32,649 bases of DNA from Dehalococcoidia bacterium (GCA_009693115.1 SHXW01000027.1:1-32649); one strand, 5' to 3'; positions 1-8,727 are shown, numbered from the stretch's first letter. Notes: generated by a model from the sequence alone, not told the origin. Numbers and translations are program-made.

Positions 1-435
1 CTTCTTGCCGCCGCGCTCCGCCCTGCCCGGCTCCCAGAGCGCAATCCGGATGCTGGACATGATGAGTCCGACTGCGCTCTGCGCGCCCACCGTGGCCGCC
101 ATCATAGGGTCGTTCCAGCAGTTCTGCGCGGAAACCATGTATCCGCCCGGCTTCAGGAATGGCTTGCCAAGCTGCACCGCCCACGGGGTGTCGAATGACT
201 TGACGCAGACAAAGCCGATGTCGAACTTGTCCTGAAAGGCGAGCCGCTGCGTTTCGTGGATGTGAAAGACATGCGGCTTTGCGGTGAACGGCTCGTGCGG
301 CCCCTTCACGCTGAGGCCGCGCTTGCGGATGGCCTCGACATGCTCCGCCCACGGGTCGAGCAGGGTCACGTCGTTACCGGTTTGTGACAACCAGCCGCCG
401 AGGTAGCTGCCTACCGCGCCAGCGCCGACTATCAG
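1..435 (-). CDS. Ketopantoate reductase family protein, N-terminal part (runs off window)
   Basis: The reading frame is open to the window edge and gives about 145 residues. It begins with a Rossmann nucleotide-binding segment (LIVGAGAVGSYLGG), followed by a conserved Lys segment (VCVKSFDT) and a V-S-A-Q-N segment like the VxTxQNG region of 2-dehydropantoate 2-reductases (PanE/ApbA). These enzymes reduce a 2-keto acid with NADPH. In the frame of the protein there is no ATG, GTG or TTG between the upstream stop (451-453) and the Rossmann motif. The only ATG with a plausible ribosome site (start at 449, AAGG upstream) lies in another frame. Coordinates therefore begin at the first CTG of the Rossmann strand, and an indel or a non-standard start is likely. 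Many Chloroflexota carry PanE-like paralogs that are not in pantothenate synthesis, so the substrate is open. Confidence 0.75.
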   Translation of the reverse strand, partial: MIVGAGAVGSYLGGWLSQTGNDVTLLDPWAEHVEAIRKRGLSVKGPHEPFTAKPHVFHIHETQRLAFQDKFDIGFVCVKSFDTPWAVQLGKPFLKPGGYMVSAQNCWNDPMMAATVGAQSAVGLIMSSIRIALWEPGRAERGGKK

Positions 436-487
436 GATGCATCTGGCATCTCACTGCCTTCTCTTGCTTTGTGACCGCCTCAGAAAC

Positions 488-534
488 CCCTCTCCCTGCC
501 GGGTGCCTTTGGGCGCGGGTCAGGGTGAGGGAGA
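488..534. repeat. Dispersed CTCTCCC/GGGAGAG inverted repeat, copy 1
   Basis: TCTCCCT at 491-497 pairs with AGGGAGA at 528-534 around a GC-rich loop. The right arm carries the CAGGGTGAGGGAG string that recurs in related form at other gene ends in this window. The element sits between the 3' end of the enolase-family gene and the start of the ketopantoate-reductase-like gene. Confidence 0.55.
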
Positions 535-601
535 AGTCTGAACTCAAACGAAAGCTTCTGGAACTCAGGTACGTCCTTCCATAGATGGTTGCAAAACGGA
601 G

Positions 602-1867
602 TTACCCCTCGAACGGCCCTCGCGCCTTACGGCCTGCGTTCACCTTCCCGCGCGACTCCTCGAATTCGCGCTGAATGTCCTCGGGCGGGTAGGTGTAACG
701 CTTCTTCGAAAAAAGCCAGTTGTCAGCCGCCTCGTCGCTAATCTGCACAGTGGCGTCCGGGCGGTCCCTCACCTCCGGCCGCAGCTTCGTGCCGATCCCC
801 GGCAACTCCGGCGCGTGCATGTACCCGTTCTCGACCTTGATGTTCGGGCTGACGAACCTTCCATACCAGCCACGGTGCATAGCCCGGTTGTACTCCATGA
901 CCATCGTGTTCACCTGCGACATACAGATGGCCGCCGCGGCGAACATGTTCACCGGGCCGATGCAGTCGTGCGGAGTGACAGGGAGTTGGTGCACCGAGGC
1001 CAGCGTCGCTATCTTCTTCGCCTCCGAGATGCCCCCCGTCCAGGCGATGTCCATCATGGCGATGCGCGCTGCACCGATCTCGATAAACCTGCGGAACTGA
1101 TAGCGGCTCATAAGCCGTTCCGCCGCGGCGATCGGCGTACGGGTCTCGGCCTGGAGCCTCTGGTGCGCCTCTTCGCTCAGCGCCGAGACAAGCTCCTCGT
1201 GCCACATCAGTTTGTACGGCTCGAAGGCGTGAACGATGCGGATGGCGTTCGACAGGTTCCACTTGGCGTGGCCGTCGTTTGCTATGTCCATCTCAAGCCC
1301 AAGCGCGTCCCTGATGCGGCGCACGGGCCCGAGGGCGAAGTCCAGATCCTCCGGAAAGAGGAACGTCCCGTCCGACTCACGGGCGATGAAGTCCGTCGCG
1401 GATATTTTCAACCCCGTGATGCCTTCATCCAGGAGCGACTTCGCAACCCGCACAGGGTCGCGCCAGACGTCGTAACCGTCCTGGATTTCACCGTACACCC
1501 CGCAGGTGTTATAGACGTTGATCTTGTTCCTCACCGTGCCGCCGAGAAGCTCGTAAATCGGCATTTTCAGCGACTGGCCCTTGATGTCCCAGAGGGCCAT
1601 GTCTATCGCCGAAAGCGCCCGCACCTCTGCGCCACCGTACCCGGCGTGATCCGACCACCGAAACATCGTCTGCCACAGGCCCTCAATGTCCTGAGCGTCG
1701 CGGCCTATGAGCAGCGGCCCGAAGTGGTCATGCACCGCCGACTGCACCGTGCTGGCCGCGTACCATGTCTCGCCGAGGCCCACGATTCCGCCGTCCGTGT
1801 GCACCTGCACCCATATGACGTTCGGAAACTCTTTGACCCTGATTGTTTCCAGTTTGGTGATCTTCAC
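602..1867 (-). CDS. Enolase-superfamily (mandelate racemase/muconate-lactonizing-like) enzyme
   Basis: This is a 421-residue TIM-barrel enzyme of the enolase superfamily, which abstracts the alpha-proton of a carboxylate bound to Mg2+. Candidate metal ligands are D198 (IANDGH), E224 (MWHEEL) and E250 (AAERL). A His/Asp dyad is present at D273 (MMDIAWTGG) and H300 (TPHD). The usual second-strand KxK is K154-I-S156, so the second Lys is missing; this suggests a dehydratase-like mechanism using the His/Asp dyad rather than a two-base racemase. The GTG start at 1867 is chosen because it overlaps the upstream stop as GTGA and has GGAGG eight bases before it; a longer frame to 1960 would overlap the upstream gene. 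It is a close tandem paralog of the upstream gene. Substrate is unknown; hydroxy- or sugar acids are likely. Confidence 0.88.
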   Translation of the reverse strand: MKITKLETIRVKEFPNVIWVQVHTDGGIVGLGETWYAASTVQSAVHDHFGPLLIGRDAQDIEGLWQTMFRWSDHAGYGGAEVRALSAIDMALWDIKGQSLKMPIYELLGGTVRNKINVYNTCGVYGEIQDGYDVWRDPVRVAKSLLDEGITGLKISATDFIARESDGTFLFPEDLDFALGPVRRIRDALGLEMDIANDGHAKWNLSNAIRIVHAFEPYKLMWHEELVSALSEEAHQRLQAETRTPIAAAERLMSRYQFRRFIEIGAARIAMMDIAWTGGISEAKKIATLASVHQLPVTPHDCIGPVNMFAAAAICMSQVNTMVMEYNRAMHRGWYGRFVSPNIKVENGYMHAPELPGIGTKLRPEVRDRPDATVQISDEAADNWLFSKKRYTYPPEDIQREFEESRGKVNAGRKARGPFEG

Positions 1868-3180
1868 TTCGACACCCTCCTGCCGCCCTTCTTGGTACGG
1901 CCCACCGGCTCGGCCGCGCCGCCTGCGTGCGCCTGCGCCTTGCGGAGCTGGTGCGCCCATTCGAAATCTGCCGCCAGTCGCGGCGACCGGAGCGAGTACT
2001 CCTCGAAATGGTCAACTCCGCTCGTGCCCGGAGTATCGCTCACTTTCACCAGCACATCGGGCATGTCGCGCACTTCCGGCCGCAGCCTTGTCCCTATGCC
2101 GGGCCGCTGGGGGGCGTGCAGAAAACCGTCCCGGATATCTAGGTTGGGGTCAACGTACTTCGCGTACCAGCCCTCGAAGTACGGCCTGACATGCTCCATG
2201 ATCATTGCGCTCGGGCAAGCCATGCATATCTGCGCGCAGGCGAAAATGTTCACAGGCCCGGTTGCGTCGTGCGGCGCGACGGGCGCCTGGTGAGCCGACG
2301 CCAGCGTGGCGATCTTCCACGTCTCCGATATTCCCCCAGTCCAGATCAGGTCCGGCATGACGACGCGGGCGGACCCGTTCTCTATGAACTGCCTGAACTG
2401 CCACCTGGACAGCAGCCTTTCGGAGATGCACACCGGCGATTTCGTGTTCGCCTGCAGGATGGCGAGCGAGTCCGCGTTCATCAGCGGCATCAGGTCTTCC
2501 TGCCACATGATCTCGTAAGGCTCCATCGCCTGAGCGATCTGAATGGCGATGGGCAGCGACCACTTGCCGTGGCCGTCGTTCGCTATCTGAATTTGCATCC
2601 CCACGGCGTCCCGAACGTCCCGCAAGGGCTGAAGTGCCCGGTCAAGGTCCTTCGGGTGCAGGTAGTGCCCGTCCCACGCTCCCGCCATCGAAATGGTCGG
2701 GCCCATCTTCATCGCTGTGATGCCCTTATCGAGGTGCTGCTTCGCCAGTTCACCCGCTCCCACATGCGGCGCGCCTGTGGCATAGACACGGATCTTCTTG
2801 CGGACTGCACCGCCGAGGAGTTCGTAAACTGGCACACCCGCGGCCTGACCCTTGATGTCCCAGAGAGCCATGTCCAGCGCAGATATGGCGCGCTGCTCCG
2901 CTCCGCCATATCCGGCATGGTCCGAAAGCCTGAACGCGTCCGTCCAGTGCCGCTCTATGGCGAAGGCGTCCCGCCCAATGAGCAGGGGCCCGAACCAGTC
3001 ATGGATCGCAGCCTCCACGATGCTTGGGGCATACCACGTCTCGCCCAGGCCGACGATTCCCTTGTCCGTGTAAACCTGGACCCAGAGGATTCCCTTCGGC
3101 GCGTACCAGGCCTCGCCCACGGGGTCGTTGATCCTAATGGTCTCGATCTTGGTGATTCGCATGTTGTATCTCGCTGCCAT
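1864..3180 (-). CDS. Enolase-superfamily enzyme, tandem paralog
   Basis: 438 residues, same fold and architecture as the gene it overlaps by four bases. Shared landmarks are the capping-domain GLGETWYAP and DHAGYGGAE segments, the IANDGHGKW metal-ligand strand, MWQEDL, the Glu of SERLLSR, the Asp of MPDLIWTGG and the His of APHD. The second-strand motif is MKMG, so again only one Lys of KxK is kept. The C-terminus has a basic tail (RTKKGGRR). The ATG at 3180 has AGGA directly against it, which is too close; a second ATG at 3162 (MRITKIETI) matches the usual N-terminus but has no clear ribosome site, so the start is uncertain by six residues. A TATACT hexamer lies upstream at 3247-3252 on this strand, without a good -35. 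The pair is probably one transcript with related substrates. Confidence 0.87.
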   Translation of the reverse strand: MAARYNMRITKIETIRINDPVGEAWYAPKGILWVQVYTDKGIVGLGETWYAPSIVEAAIHDWFGPLLIGRDAFAIERHWTDAFRLSDHAGYGGAEQRAISALDMALWDIKGQAAGVPVYELLGGAVRKKIRVYATGAPHVGAGELAKQHLDKGITAMKMGPTISMAGAWDGHYLHPKDLDRALQPLRDVRDAVGMQIQIANDGHGKWSLPIAIQIAQAMEPYEIMWQEDLMPLMNADSLAILQANTKSPVCISERLLSRWQFRQFIENGSARVVMPDLIWTGGISETWKIATLASAHQAPVAPHDATGPVNIFACAQICMACPSAMIMEHVRPYFEGWYAKYVDPNLDIRDGFLHAPQRPGIGTRLRPEVRDMPDVLVKVSDTPGTSGVDHFEEYSLRSPRLAADFEWAHQLRKAQAHAGGAAEPVGRTKKGGRRVSK

Positions 3181-3423
3181 TCCTGGTGACTATCATGGGC
3201 GGGCGCTGATGTGGGATGTGCTAGTTCCCATCCGTGGAGCGGCGGCAGTATACGCCCGCCACACGAGGCTTCGTCCGGAGTTAGAATCCCACGGTCGCTC
3301 CATGGCAGTGGCTCTCAGCGCGGTTTCATGCTGAAGCCCTGTACATCGAAACGACGAACTTCATCGTTAAACCAAACCACCGGCAAGGAACCCGGAATAG
3401 TCCCGACACATTCTGGAGAACAC

Positions 3424-4389
3424 ATGAAAGCAGCACGCATATCGGCTCCCAAGAAGTGGGAGTTCGTTGACATCCCGGCACCAAAACCGCAGGACGGCGA
3501 GGCGCTGATCAAAGTGGACTGGATTTCGGTCTGCGGATCGGACATCCGCCTGGAGTTCGACAAGGACCTCCCAGAAGAGGATTTCCCCATCGCTCCGGGC
3601 AAGCCCATCCATGAGTGCGCTGGAACGATTGTCGAAAGCCGCACGCCTGAATACAAGGCAGGCCAGCGCGTCATCGTCATCCCGCGTCAGGGTGCAGGCG
3701 CGGTCGAATACACCGTGCAAACGCCGGACCGTATCATCGCCTTGCCCGACTGGGGCAGTCTGGACGAGTGGGTCATGTGCCAGCACACCGGCACAGTGTT
3801 GTATTCGGCCAAGCAGTGGGGCAACCCGGCCGGCAAACGCATCGCAGTGCTGGGACAGGGCGGCATAGGATTGAGCTTCACCATGATTGCAGAGAAGCAG
3901 GGAGCGGCCCAGGTGATCGGCCTCGACCTGCACGACTATCGCCTGAAGAAGTCACTGGAACTCGGCGCCACGGACACCATCAATCCGTCCCGCGAGAACG
4001 CCGCCGAGGCTATCAAGGAGATCACGAAGGGGCACGGTGTGGACATCGTTGTAGATGCCACAGGCGCACCGGAGGGCCTGGAGACCTGCATCAAGATGGT
4101 GAACAAGGAGGGGATGGTCATCTCCTTCAGCTTGGTCACGCCCCGCGCCGTGTCTTTCAGCCACGGCGAATGGATGTCCAAAAATCTGACAATCAGGGCC
4201 ACTGTGGTTGCAGCCACGAACCAGCCTGTCAAGGAGATCAGGGAAATAGTAGCTCTCCGGGACAGGGGATGGATCGACCCTGGCAAGCTGAAAACCCACA
4301 ACTGGAAGTGGGACCGCATGCAGGACGCTTTCGAGATGTACATGAAGCGCGAAGACAACGTCATCAAGGTAGCGCTGGCGGTTCCATAG
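3424..4389 (+). CDS. Zinc-type medium-chain dehydrogenase/reductase (alcohol dehydrogenase family)
   Basis: 321 residues. The GroES-like N-terminal domain has CGSD with C37 and an H63-E64 pair (PIHECAG), both typical catalytic-zinc ligands; C116 (VMCQHTG) may be the third. The four-Cys structural-zinc loop of classical alcohol dehydrogenases is absent. The Rossmann motif GQGGIG follows, with an acidic residue at the end of the next strand (GLDLHDY), which favours NAD over NADP. The start at 3424 follows TGGAGA by a normal spacing; the frame is open further upstream but has no similar support. It is divergent from the enolase pair. It probably oxidises a polyol or sugar-acid hydroxyl; the substrate cannot be told. 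Confidence 0.88.
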   Translation: MKAARISAPKKWEFVDIPAPKPQDGEALIKVDWISVCGSDIRLEFDKDLPEEDFPIAPGKPIHECAGTIVESRTPEYKAGQRVIVIPRQGAGAVEYTVQTPDRIIALPDWGSLDEWVMCQHTGTVLYSAKQWGNPAGKRIAVLGQGGIGLSFTMIAEKQGAAQVIGLDLHDYRLKKSLELGATDTINPSRENAAEAIKEITKGHGVDIVVDATGAPEGLETCIKMVNKEGMVISFSLVTPRAVSFSHGEWMSKNLTIRATVVAATNQPVKEIREIVALRDRGWIDPGKLKTHNWKWDRMQDAFEMYMKREDNVIKVALAVP

Positions 4390-4567
4390 AGCCCGTCTCC
4401 AATAAGTTCTCGCAGGCCATCGCGTTGGCAATCTGACGTTGGCGAACAGCAGCGCGTCGAAGGCAGCGAAGTACGGTTACAATCACGCACTGAACATTAC
4501 CCGCTATAACTCATTCAAATGGCACAAACCGCCGTGAACAACGGCGCCCGATCAAGGAGCAGGACTG

Positions 4568-5041
4568 ATGACAATTGCAGTTGGGCAGAAGGCACCGGAC
4601 TTCACCGCGATTGACTCGGACAACAAACCATTCACCTTGAGCCACATCAAAGGCAAGAACGTCGTCTTGGCCTTTTACCCGGCCACCTTCTCAGGTGTGT
4701 GCGACAAAGAGATGTGCACTTTCCGGGACTCAATGTCAGAACTCAACAAGGTCAACGCAGAGGTCGTCGGCATTTCTGTTGACCCTAGGTGGAGCGTCAA
4801 AGAGTTCAAGACCAAACACAACCTGAACTTTCCGCTCGTCAGCGACTGGGACCGCAAGATCATAAAGCTGTACGGCGTGGAATGGCCCAACTTCGGCGGC
4901 ATGCAGGGTTATTCCGCCGCGACGCGTTCAATCTTTGTGCTGGACAGTACTGGGACTGTGCGCTGGTCATGGGTCACGGACGGCCAGGGCAAGGAGCCGG
5001 ATTATGCCGCCATCAAGACTGCCCTCGCCGCGTTGAAGTAA
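4568..5041 (+). CDS. bcp: Peroxiredoxin, BCP/AhpE type
   Basis: 157-residue thioredoxin-fold thiol peroxidase that reduces peroxides in the cytoplasm. The peroxidatic site is P38-A-T-F-S42-G-V-C45, the PxxxT/SxxC motif. A second Cys at C50 is five residues on, the spacing of the resolving Cys in atypical 2-Cys BCP enzymes. The C-terminal TRSIFVLDSTGTVRW strand is typical of the family. AAGGAG at 4554-4559 lies eight bases before the ATG. The gene appears to be a single unit closed by the terminator at 5135-5161. Confidence 0.93.
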   Translation: MTIAVGQKAPDFTAIDSDNKPFTLSHIKGKNVVLAFYPATFSGVCDKEMCTFRDSMSELNKVNAEVVGISVDPRWSVKEFKTKHNLNFPLVSDWDRKIIKLYGVEWPNFGGMQGYSAATRSIFVLDSTGTVRWSWVTDGQGKEPDYAAIKTALAALK

Positions 5042-5052
5042 CTCAATCTCTC

Positions 5053-5065
5053 CTCCCTGCGGGAG
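5053..5065. repeat. Dispersed CTCCC/GGGAG inverted repeat, copy 2 (short)
   Basis: CTCCC-TGC-GGGAG lies twelve bases after the peroxiredoxin stop, followed by a G-rich GGCAGGTGTGGGGG tail similar to that after the copy at 23827. It looks like a degenerate member of the gene-end repeat family. Confidence 0.45.
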
Positions 5066-5134
5066 ATGGCAGGTGTGGGGGTCATATACGACAGGCAACG
5101 CCTGCGACGTGGGACAAGCTCGATTTGTCGAATC

Positions 5135-5161
5135 AGGAGCCCCGGTTCAACCGGGGCTCCT
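5135..5161 (+). terminator. Strong intrinsic-type terminator hairpin
   Basis: A perfect 13-base inverted repeat, AGGAGCCCCGGTT and AACCGGGGCTCCT around a single C; in practice a stem with a TTCAA-type loop. It is followed by TGTGCTTTTC, a short T-run. It lies about 95 bases after the peroxiredoxin stop. Confidence 0.75.
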
Positions 5162-5309
5162 GTGCTTTTCGCCAGCCTATCGACACCTCGCTCTACTAGT
5201 CGTAACCTGCCGCGGAACCTCTTTTCTGGGTCTTGCGTGCAGACCACAGGGTCCTCTGCGAGAGAGACACATGGCCGCTTAATATCACTTTCAAGCGCGG
5301 AGGCACACC

Positions 5310-7871
5310 GTGGCGAAGTTCGCAGAAGTCAATCTATTTCAGCTTTACAACCACTCCCGTGACGACGTCGCGCCATGGGAAGATCGCACCGCAGAGGCGG
5401 TCGCCAAGCTCCCAGGCGGAACGCAACGTTTCTGGGGCGTCCCATTCACAGCGGGAGATACCGACCCATCGAAACCAGGCCTGCTTGTCGCTGGCGACCG
5501 TGATTCGGTAACACCCATCACCGTACCTCTCACAGGAACAGCGTCACACATCGTCTTCGCGCATTTTTGCGACTCCCTCGCCCGTACGACCGTGGCCGGC
5601 CAGACAAGGGATTACCCGGCTCCCGTCGTGACCGCGCCAGGCGAGCATCTCGCGAACTATGTGATCGTGTACGCCGATGGCTTGGAGCATGTTGTGCCCA
5701 TCCGTCGGAGGTTCGAGGTGAACCAGGCGCAGACCCGTATGCAGAGCGGGTTCATGAACCGGGCACACCAGGGCCTGATGCCAATGGCATTGCGCGGTCC
5801 ATATCCGGCTGACATGTGGGGCAGATTCCAGACAGGCGTATCCGTGGGCCTTCCCGGCCGTCCGCTATCTGCCAGGGAGGACACGCTTTCCCGCATGAAG
5901 CCTGCGCCTTCCTGGTCCATCTATGCCATGGCGAACCCGTCACCGAAGAAGCGCCTGAAAGCTCTGAGGATTGAGCCAACAGGCGCCGCTGCCATCGGCA
6001 TCGGCGCGGTCACAAAGTTCAACGGCACCGCACACCCGCTCCGGCATGAACGTCTTGAGACCGTGCAAGTGGACTTACCGCGTGGCGCGGACCGCGCCAC
6101 CGCCGGGGCGGGAGCGGACATTGACCTGGGAGTCATCGCCCGGAGGTACGAAGTCCAGGGCTTCTATCCTGATGAGTGGTTAACCGCACCTGTTAAAGGC
6201 CGAGGCGAAGCCCCCGACAACCCGCCCAGGACCCTGGCGCTCGATATCGCCGGATCGAGGGACGCGACTCTCGTCGTGGCTGGTCAAGAGTTGTCAGCAT
6301 CTGACCTCTATTCAAAACATGAAGCGCGGAGTGCTGATGGACGGATCCACGCCCGTGTACTCACGCCGCTGAAGACGTGGGTCCACGGCAAGGTCGTAGA
6401 CACCTCAACAGGCAGGCCCACCGCTGCCCGCATCCACTTTCGCTCCGGAGACGGTCGCTACTTCCCGCCGTACGGACACAGGCACGAGGTCAACGACAAC
6501 TGGTTCGAGGATTACGGCGCGGACGTGAAGCTGGGCGACACCCAATACGCCTACGTTGACGGCACGTTCCAGGCCGAACTGCCGGTGGGCGAGGTGTACG
6601 TCGAGGCGATGAAGGGGTTCGAGTTCGAGCCTTTGCGAACCCGCATCCAGGTCAAGCCGGGCCAGCGAGAGCTTGAGATCAAGCTCGAACGCGCCGTCGA
6701 TCTCCGTAAGGAGGGCTGGATCACCGCAGATACCCACGTCCACTTCATCACGCCCGAGACGGCGCGCCTCGAGGGGCAGGCAGAGGGCCTCAATGTCATC
6801 AACCTTCTCGCCGCTCAGTGGGGTGACCTCTACACGAACGTTGGCGACATTACTGGGCGACTTTCCGGATCAAGCACTGATGACATGCTCGTCTGGGTCG
6901 GCACGGAAAACCGCCAGCACTTCCTGGGCCACATGAGCCTGCTCGGCGTGAAGGGTGAGCCGGTCTTCCCCATGTCCACGTCTGGACCGACCGAGGGCTA
7001 CATAGGCGACACCACAGTGCGCGCCATGTCGGAATGGGCGGACGAGGCGAAGTCACGGGGCGGGCTGGTAGTCATCCCACATTTCCCTTACCCACACTCC
7101 GAGATCATCGCCGAAATCGTACGCGGCCGTGTAGACGGCGTCGAGTTCTGGGACTTCTGGACTCCCACCATGGACACTTTTTCATTCCATGAGCTGTACC
7201 GCCTGCTTAACTGCGGCTACCGGGTGGCGGTTGTGGGCGGAACGGACAAGATGTCCGCCGGTATGCCCGTGGGAAACGTTCGGACATACGCTCACACCGG
7301 CGGCGAGGTGAGCTTTGACGCATGGGCACAGGCTGTACGCGCAGGGCGCACCTATACGACCTCAGGCCCTCTCGTGCGCTTCGCCGTCGAAGGCCGTCAG
7401 CCCGGTGACGAAATCAAGCTTCCTGCGAAGGGTGGATCCGTCCACGTCGAGGCCGACGTCACTTGCCTGTCAGGCCCGGTGAACAGGCTGGAAGTTGTCT
7501 ACAACGGCGAGGTCATCGCGCAGGCATCGTCACGAGGCGGAAGCAACACACTTAAGCTGTCCGAACAGGTGAAAATCCCCGGCTCCGGGTGGCTCGCTGC
7601 CCGGTGCGTATCGCAGCACAAAGTGTGGAGCATATGGCCGCAGCATATCGCCGCACACACGTCCGCCGTTTACGTGAAAGCCGGGCGCGATGAGGTCTTT
7701 GACAACCCGACCGCGAACTATCTGATCACGACCATGCAGGGCGGCATCGCATGGTTGGACACGCTGGCGACACGGGACACACCCGAACGGCATGCCGCCG
7801 TCCGCCACGTCTTTGAAGACGCCATCGCGCAGGTCCAGGGGAAACAAAAGGCGCACGGGCACGCGCACTGA
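5310..7871 (+). CDS. Large CehA/McbA-like PHP-domain metallohydrolase
   Basis: 853 residues, with no signal peptide. Roughly 1-340 is a beta-rich N-terminal region of unknown family. About 350-465 resembles a carboxypeptidase-regulatory-like beta domain (VHGKVVDTSTGRP; VDGTFQAELPVGEVYVEA). The PHP-type metal centre follows: D474-T-H476-V-H478, H591 (IPHFPYPH) and D646 (GGTDKMSAG). A C-terminal beta region ends in a His-rich tail (KAHGHAH). CehA and McbA hydrolyse carbamate and amide bonds, but this family is broad and mostly uncharacterised, so a phosphoesterase or amidohydrolase role is only a guess. The start is GTG at 5310, with GGAGG at 5299-5303 and a six-base spacer. It stands between the peroxiredoxin terminator and a convergent SDR gene. 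Confidence 0.85.
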   Translation: MAKFAEVNLFQLYNHSRDDVAPWEDRTAEAVAKLPGGTQRFWGVPFTAGDTDPSKPGLLVAGDRDSVTPITVPLTGTASHIVFAHFCDSLARTTVAGQTRDYPAPVVTAPGEHLANYVIVYADGLEHVVPIRRRFEVNQAQTRMQSGFMNRAHQGLMPMALRGPYPADMWGRFQTGVSVGLPGRPLSAREDTLSRMKPAPSWSIYAMANPSPKKRLKALRIEPTGAAAIGIGAVTKFNGTAHPLRHERLETVQVDLPRGADRATAGAGADIDLGVIARRYEVQGFYPDEWLTAPVKGRGEAPDNPPRTLALDIAGSRDATLVVAGQELSASDLYSKHEARSADGRIHARVLTPLKTWVHGKVVDTSTGRPTAARIHFRSGDGRYFPPYGHRHEVNDNWFEDYGADVKLGDTQYAYVDGTFQAELPVGEVYVEAMKGFEFEPLRTRIQVKPGQRELEIKLERAVDLRKEGWITADTHVHFITPETARLEGQAEGLNVINLLAAQWGDLYTNVGDITGRLSGSSTDDMLVWVGTENRQHFLGHMSLLGVKGEPVFPMSTSGPTEGYIGDTTVRAMSEWADEAKSRGGLVVIPHFPYPHSEIIAEIVRGRVDGVEFWDFWTPTMDTFSFHELYRLLNCGYRVAVVGGTDKMSAGMPVGNVRTYAHTGGEVSFDAWAQAVRAGRTYTTSGPLVRFAVEGRQPGDEIKLPAKGGSVHVEADVTCLSGPVNRLEVVYNGEVIAQASSRGGSNTLKLSEQVKIPGSGWLAARCVSQHKVWSIWPQHIAAHTSAVYVKAGRDEVFDNPTANYLITTMQGGIAWLDTLATRDTPERHAAVRHVFEDAIAQVQGKQKAHGHAH

Positions 7872-7888
7872 CAGCCAATGTATGAGTT

Positions 7889-7911
7889 CCCTCTCCCCGC
7901 AAGGGAGAGGG
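7889..7911. terminator. Inverted repeat between convergent genes (repeat family copy 3)
   Basis: CCCTCTCCC (7889-7897) and GGGAGAGGG (7903-7911) form a perfect nine-base stem with a CGCAA loop. It sits 17 bases after one gene and 12 before the end of the convergent SDR gene. No T-run follows on either strand, so any terminator action would be bidirectional and atypical. Confidence 0.55.
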
Positions 7912-7923
7912 TGGCTCCCGCTC

Positions 7924-8727
7924 CTATTTCGTCTTCGGGTTCGGCGCGCCGCCGGCAGCTATGACGCCTCCGTCAACGAGTATCTCCGTCGCTGTGACGT
8001 ATGCGGCATCGTCTGACCCAAGGAAAAGGATCACTGCCGCGATCTCCTCTGGAGTACCCCATCTGCCAAGCGGTATGCGTTGTGTGCGGGCGTCCCGCTG
8101 CGCCACATCGTCATGCGCCCATGTCGTAAATGGGGTGTGCACCCAGCCCGGAAGTACGGCGTTGACTCTGGTACCCTGCCCTGCGTACTGAATGGCTGCG
8201 ACCTTAGTGAATTGCAAAATGGCAGCGCGCGATGTGGCGTAGGCAGCGCCGTAGGCTCCTGCCATCTTGGATGCCATGGAGGAGATGTTGACTATGGCCC
8301 CGCCGCCTGACTGGCCTAGGAGCCCTGCGCAGATCTTGGTGCCCAGAAACACACCCGTCGCGCTCACGTCCATTACTCGCCGCCACTCGTCGACGGGAGT
8401 GTCAGTAATGGAACGGCGGTCGATTATTCCCGCGGCGTTGACGAGGAGGTCCAGCCGGCCATACCGCTTCCGGGCCACCTCGACAGCGGCCTTCCACTGC
8501 GATTCGTCGGTGACCTCAAGGTGGGAGTAAACAGCGTCGAACCCGGCTTTCCGCAGGCTCGCAGCGGACTTTTCGCCCGCCTCATCCTTCATATCGGTCA
8601 GCACGACGCCTTTGCCGCCCTCCCGCATGAACCTCCATGCAACAGCCCCGGAGAATCCCATCAACTCTCCGTCCACCGCTGACGCCGCACCTGTCAGGAC
8701 GGCGACCTTCCCGTCAAACCTACCCAT
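7924..8727 (-). CDS. SDR-family oxidoreductase with altered catalytic tetrad
   Basis: 267 residues, single Rossmann domain. The cofactor site is unusual: TG at 12-13 is followed by AASAVDGELMGFSG, longer than the normal TGxxxGxG. D45 at the end of strand two suggests NAD(H). The NNAG motif reads VNAAG (96-100). Of the classical Asn-Ser-Tyr-Lys tetrad, Asn is replaced by S122 (MDVSATG), Ser is kept at S150, Tyr at Y163, and Lys is replaced by R167 (Y-A-T-S-R). The C-terminal PEEIAAVILFLGSDDA and GxILVDGG features are normal. The ATG at 8727 has AAGGAG eight bases upstream, which excludes the longer frame. It may be a specialised or inactive dehydrogenase. Confidence 0.87.
   Translation of the reverse strand: MGRFDGKVAVLTGAASAVDGELMGFSGAVAWRFMREGGKGVVLTDMKDEAGEKSAASLRKAGFDAVYSHLEVTDESQWKAAVEVARKRYGRLDLLVNAAGIIDRRSITDTPVDEWRRVMDVSATGVFLGTKICAGLLGQSGGGAIVNISSMASKMAGAYGAAYATSRAAILQFTKVAAIQYAGQGTRVNAVLPGWVHTPFTTWAHDDVAQRDARTQRIPLGRWGTPEEIAAVILFLGSDDAAYVTATEILVDGGVIAAGGAPNPKTK

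Noticed and set aside
815-2293. Long plus-strand open frame (492 codons)
   Set aside because: It is antisense to both enolase-family genes, has no family features, and its composition is that of a GC-rich shadow frame.
2191-3189. Plus-strand open frame of 332 codons
   Set aside because: Antisense to the second enolase-family gene; no motif.
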